A stretch of DNA of 8,950 nucleotides, taken from contig JAUXDG010000099.1 of NCBI GenBank assembly GCA_030618475.1, positions 1 through 8,950 of the forward strand, given 5' to 3'. Each line of letters opens with the position of its first letter. Positions within the stretch are counted from its first letter, which is position 1. The DNA comes from Gammaproteobacteria bacterium. GTDB lineage: Bacteria; Pseudomonadota; Gammaproteobacteria; DSM-19610. The position numbers were made by a program, and so were the translations under genes. Below the pieces are notes generated by a model, which was not told the origin of the DNA, ran no database searches, and saw only the letters and a list, made by a program, of their open reading frames with translations. Below are positions 6,598-8,950 of this stretch, piece by piece.

Positions 6598-6611
6598 TTG
6601 ATTTAAATCAG
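6598..6611. promoter_or_regulatory. FNR/ANR-type binding site between divergent genes
   Basis: TTGATTTAAATCAG matches the FNR-family consensus TTGAT-N4-ATCAA at 9 of 10 defined positions and contains the perfect 12-bp palindrome TGATTTAAATCA (6599-6610). Its centre lies about 40 bp before the ATG of the exported-protein gene and about 116 bp before the acyltransferase gene. A TAATAT -10-like hexamer at 6639-6644 could serve the plus-strand gene. Regulation by oxygen or nitric oxide is an inference from the site alone. Confidence 0.5.
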
Positions 6612-6720
6612 CAAACTATCAAATAAGCCTGAAATCCTTAATATTGCACTTTGCCAGTAGCGCAGGCAGCAGTCACCGGCATCTTGAATACATGTACTCT
6701 GACCCGTTTTCGTCTACCTG

Positions 6721-7746
6721 ATGGCCGGCTCTCAGCATCGCCGGCGAATGCGCTCGGAAACCATCCGTTCCCCGGCGTTGTACCTGAAGGAAATAACGGT
6801 CACCGAGGCTGAGGGTAGCCGTGGACACCGCCCGCTGAGCGGTACCCGGCTGAAAATGCTGTTCTTTCCGCTTCTGCACTGGACACTGCGACACACCTCT
6901 GTTGGCGTTGCGCTGGTCCCCGTGCGCCTGCTGGTGTGGGCCATGCGCCTGCTGTACCGCTGGCCCGGAAATCCCCTGCGCCTCTCCTGCGAAGCCATCT
7001 GCCGTGTTGCGGCCGGCCCGGCTCACCGGCATGAGCCACAGCAGCTCTACCGGCAATTCCTGGCCAACGCACTCGCCGTCATGGAAAATTATTTCCACCT
7101 CTACCGCTATGGAATCGACCAGGTCGCAGAGCGCATCACGCTCGCGCCGCAGGACAGCGCGCTGATACGCGACCTGGCGGAGGCACACGGTGGTGTGATC
7201 CTCGCTGTTCCCCACAACATCGCCAGCGCATTCTCCAGCCTCAAACTGAATCAGGCCTTCCCGTTACTGGTGGTCGCCAGAAACTCGCCGACGATTGCCC
7301 GCACCAGGATTACACTGGATTTTTTTGAGCGTATGCAGGTGCCGATCCTGATGGTGCGCGGCGGCAATCCGTTTGAGCTGTCACGCATCCTGTTTTCGGT
7401 GCTGAGGACAGGGAGAGTGGTTGCAGCCACCCTGGACAATCTCGACAACAGCGATAAACGGGTGGTGGTGCACATGTTCGGGCAACGCGTCGGCCTGGCA
7501 GGCTGGGCAGCAAAAATCGCCGCTCGCATGGATATTCCCCTGCTACCTTGCTACTTCCAGAGCAGGGGCAAACAAAACACAGTGGTCATCGGCGAGCCGA
7601 TCATCACCACCGACATCGAAGCAGCAGTACAGCACTACGCCAGCTTCTACGAGCATCAAATCCTCAGTGATCCCGCCAGTTGGGCCTACCTGGCTGATAA
7701 GCGCTGGCGCAGGATATTGGTCAATGCCAGTGCTCCTTCAAGGTGA
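6721..7746 (+). CDS. LpxL/HtrB-like lysophospholipid or lipid A acyltransferase family protein
   Basis: 341 residues. After a poorly conserved N-terminus there is a hydrophobic/amphipathic membrane segment (~46-80), then the acyltransferase fold: VILAVPHNIASAFSSL (159-174) at the HX4(D/E) motif, VVARNSPTIARTR (184-196), FERMQVPILMVRGGNP (202-217), GRVVAATLDNLDNSDKR (231-247), HMFGQRVGLAGWAAKIAARM (251-270) as the FxG block, then PLLPCYF and VVIGEPI. These follow the order of LpxL/LpxM lipid A secondary acyltransferases at the inner membrane. However, position 5 after His165 is Ala170, not the usual Asp or Glu, so either the enzyme uses another acid or it belongs to a divergent subgroup. ATG 6721 follows an in-frame stop by six codons and has no clear ribosome binding site. 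The lipid substrate is unknown. Confidence 0.82.
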   Translation: MAGSQHRRRMRSETIRSPALYLKEITVTEAEGSRGHRPLSGTRLKMLFFPLLHWTLRHTSVGVALVPVRLLVWAMRLLYRWPGNPLRLSCEAICRVAAGPAHRHEPQQLYRQFLANALAVMENYFHLYRYGIDQVAERITLAPQDSALIRDLAEAHGGVILAVPHNIASAFSSLKLNQAFPLLVVARNSPTIARTRITLDFFERMQVPILMVRGGNPFELSRILFSVLRTGRVVAATLDNLDNSDKRVVVHMFGQRVGLAGWAAKIAARMDIPLLPCYFQSRGKQNTVVIGEPIITTDIEAAVQHYASFYEHQILSDPASWAYLADKRWRRILVNASAPSR

Positions 7747-7781
7747 TATTGACCCGTTCAGCAAGACCGGGATGTCACCCT
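7735..7781 (+). repeat. Diverged relative of the dispersed repeat, copy 3
   Basis: Starts with CCTTCAAGGTGA, a 12-mer identical to the left end of copy 2 (5026-5037). Shorter matches then follow in the same order: ATTG, AGCAAGA, GGG, TG, CCCT. The middle spacing is longer by about six bases. It supplies the TGA stop of the acyltransferase gene. The 12-mer is solid; homology of the rest is plausible but unproven. Confidence 0.4.
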
Positions 7782-7836
7782 TTTCCGCGGCCGTCCGTTA
7801 GCTCGCAGTGTATAGCGGATAAACGAGGAACCCATC

Positions 7837-8313
7837 ATGAATTTTCGTCTCAAAACCCCCGTTGTTCTGGCCGCCATGATGGCCATGACGCTCACGGCTT
7901 CTGGCACTGTCTGGGCCGGCGGTAAGCATCATTACGACAGGCACGGCAATGGCCACCATCAGAAACACCAGCACTACAAGCGTCACCACAATCCAGGCTA
8001 CAGCTACCGGCGATACGACAGCGACGATGACGAAAACCTGCTCATTGGCCTGCTGCTGGGCGGTGTGTTTGGTTACGCGATCAGCAGCGCCAGTCAATCG
8101 GCTGCAGCCGATCCAGGCCCCTATCTACCAGCCAGCTCACCCTACCCGGCGCTACCATACAGCACCGGGGGTAACGCCTCGACCTGCCTTCAGGAGCGCG
8201 AATACCAGATGAAAGTCATGGTCGGCGGCAAGGCGGCGGACGCCTACGGCACCGCCTGCCTGCAGCCCGATGGTTCCTGGTATCGAGGCCCGGCCCATCT
8301 GGTGTCACACTAA
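7837..8313 (+). CDS. Small exported histidine-rich protein with glycine-rich hydrophobic segment
   Basis: 158 residues with a clear Sec signal peptide (1-27, cleavage after VWA). The mature N-terminus is strongly His-rich (nine His in residues 31-51, with HH pairs at 31-32, 40-41 and 50-51), followed by an acidic patch DSDDDE (61-66). A hydrophobic glycine-rich segment (~67-85, LLIGLLLGGVFGYAIS) resembles the glycine-zipper segment of small envelope proteins. A Pro/Tyr/Ser-rich linker leads to a compact C-terminal part with two cysteines (117, 141) around REYQMKVMVGGKAADAYGTAC and DGSWYRGP. Binding of nickel, zinc or copper by the His region is an inference. The start has a good ribosome binding site (GAGGA at 7825-7829, seven bases before ATG). 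It follows the acyltransferase gene by 90 bp and may be read from it. No family name is assigned. Confidence 0.8.
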   Translation: MNFRLKTPVVLAAMMAMTLTASGTVWAGGKHHYDRHGNGHHQKHQHYKRHHNPGYSYRRYDSDDDENLLIGLLLGGVFGYAISSASQSAAADPGPYLPASSPYPALPYSTGGNASTCLQEREYQMKVMVGGKAADAYGTACLQPDGSWYRGPAHLVSH

Positions 8314-8336
8314 GGTCATCGTTATGCCAGGCAAAG

Positions 8337-8472
8337 GCGGAAGGCACGAAGCATGGCGACAGGACCGACATGATATTGCCGTTGGCGCAGCACCTGGCTG
8401 AGCAATGGGAAGCGGAATACAATGCGGGCAGGCAGAGGCAGGCATTGTATCCCGCGTGAGGCTGCCTTCCGC
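8337..8472 (+). other. Nested inverted repeats, possible structured leader RNA
   Basis: An outer 10-bp pair GCGGAAGGCA (8337-8346) / TGCCTTCCGC (8463-8472) encloses an inner pair of 12-bp arms with one mismatch (8414-8425 and 8442-8453), whose perfect core is ATACAATGC / GCATTGTAT. The structure lies between the two small exported-protein genes and ends about 20 bp before the next ribosome binding site. No T-tract follows, so it is not a standard terminator. Confidence 0.4.
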
Positions 8473-8493
8473 GGACAGACCTACTGGTAGAAT

Positions 8494-8498
8494 GGAGG
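8494..8498 (+). promoter_or_regulatory. Ribosome binding site indicating a TTG start
   Basis: GGAGG overlaps the ATG at 8492 and stands eight bases before the in-frame TTG at 8507. It therefore cannot serve the ATG but is well placed for the TTG. Confidence 0.6.
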
Positions 8499-8506
8499 CA
8501 ACAACG

Positions 8507-8863
8507 TTGAAAACCGTGAGCTGGCTGATTACCCCCCTGACCCTGATCGTCTGCCAGCCTGCGTTGGCAATTATTCTCGACTGCAAACACAACGCTGACG
8601 GTACTTATACCTGTGTGGAAATCGGTAAATCATCCGCAACAGAGATAGCCTCGCCGGCACACAGCGAAGCGGCGAAAATTGACCGTGCTTATATCGAGCA
8701 GGCCAAAGAAAAATGCACCTACCGCACCCCGCGTACGCGCGCGGGTGGCAAGGGTTCCACGAGTGCGCTAAAGATGGAAGCCAGGAAATCCGCGCAGGAG
8801 GAATATGAACGCTGCGTGACCAGTAAGGCAGCGGAACTTAGAAAGGCGCAAGGAGGTGATTAA
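8507..8863 (+). CDS. Small exported four-cysteine protein of unknown function
   Basis: 118 residues from TTG 8507. The N-terminus (M)KTVSWLITPLTLIVCQPALA is a typical Sec signal peptide with cleavage after ALA. Mature cysteines occur in ILDC, YTCVEI, EKCTYR and YERCVTS, allowing two disulfides. The middle is polar, and the C-terminal third (SALKMEARKSAQEEYERC...AAELRKAQ) looks like a charged helix. I recognise no family. The start choice rests on GGAGG eight bases upstream and on the signal peptide fitting exactly; ATG 8492 would add five residues, and the longest frame from 8405 adds sequence that looks non-coding. It follows the His-rich protein gene by ~190 bp, so a shared envelope role is possible but unproven. 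Confidence 0.72.
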   Translation: MKTVSWLITPLTLIVCQPALAIILDCKHNADGTYTCVEIGKSSATEIASPAHSEAAKIDRAYIEQAKEKCTYRTPRTRAGGKGSTSALKMEARKSAQEEYERCVTSKAAELRKAQGGD

Positions 8864-8950
8864 GACCACTCTAATATAGCTGCCTGTAACTCCCCGCGGC
8901 TGCACCGACTATCGCCCACACGACATCTAAATTACTTTAGATATAGCTCA
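8864..8950. other. 3' flank with AT-rich hairpin
   Basis: ATCTAAA-TTAC-TTTAGAT (8925-8942) is a perfect seven-pair AT-rich hairpin. It lacks a following T-tract before the window ends, so I do not call it a terminator. Nothing else is evident here. Confidence 0.35.

Noticed and set aside
8216..8590. 124-codon minus-strand open frame across the gap between the two small exported genes
   Set aside because: It overlaps both flanking coding regions antisense and has no ribosome binding site or recognisable feature.
8874..8948. Direct 8-bp repeat ATATAGCT at 8874-8881 and 8941-8948
   Set aside because: It is too short and AT-rich to be distinguished from chance.

Overview
The window looks like ordinary chromosome of a Gram-negative bacterium, most likely a gammaproteobacterium. 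The basis is moderately GC-rich coding sequence, several Sec-exported or lipoprotein products, an outer-membrane-type lipoprotein, a DUF3096/DUF502 membrane pair and an LpxL/HtrB-like acyltransferase. This placement is inferred from protein character; no rRNA or other phylogenetic marker is present. I see no tRNA, rRNA, CRISPR array, phage gene or intact insertion sequence.

Left part (1-2465, minus strand): the first 140 residues of a RecQ-family DNA helicase, cut by the window edge just after its DEA motif. Upstream of it lies a large membrane-anchored protein with an unusual layout: about 300 residues of cytoplasmic coiled coil, one membrane span, an acidic linker, then a periplasmic FKBP-type prolyl isomerase domain. 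Its promoter candidate sits near 2571-2598. A 430-bp gene-free stretch follows and holds the first copy of a short dispersed repeat.

Centre (2897-4904): a small plus-strand operon of a 46-residue DUF3096 membrane protein and a DUF502 two-span membrane protein. The second gene converges, with overlapping stop codons, on a DUF4156 lipoprotein gene on the minus strand. Divergent from that lipoprotein gene is an orphan ParA/MinD-type ATPase with no ParB next to it. A 9-bp perfect hairpin closes the ParA gene against the next convergent gene.

Right part (5074-8863): a 496-residue exported protein of unknown function (minus strand) is divergent from a lysophospholipid/lipid A-type acyltransferase (plus strand). 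Between them lies a good FNR/ANR-type box, so both may respond to oxygen or nitric oxide. Two small exported proteins follow on the plus strand: a histidine-rich one with a glycine-rich hydrophobic segment, and a four-cysteine one that most likely starts at TTG. The gap between them contains nested inverted repeats that could fold as one structured RNA.

The main unexplained signal is a short repeat family, near-identical at 2731-2767 and 5030-5066, with a diverged relative at 7735-7781. It is accompanied by an inverted 14-mer that brackets a 99-bp segment at 5024-5122. I do not see a clear new defence or mobile system; the items above are the best candidates for a second look.
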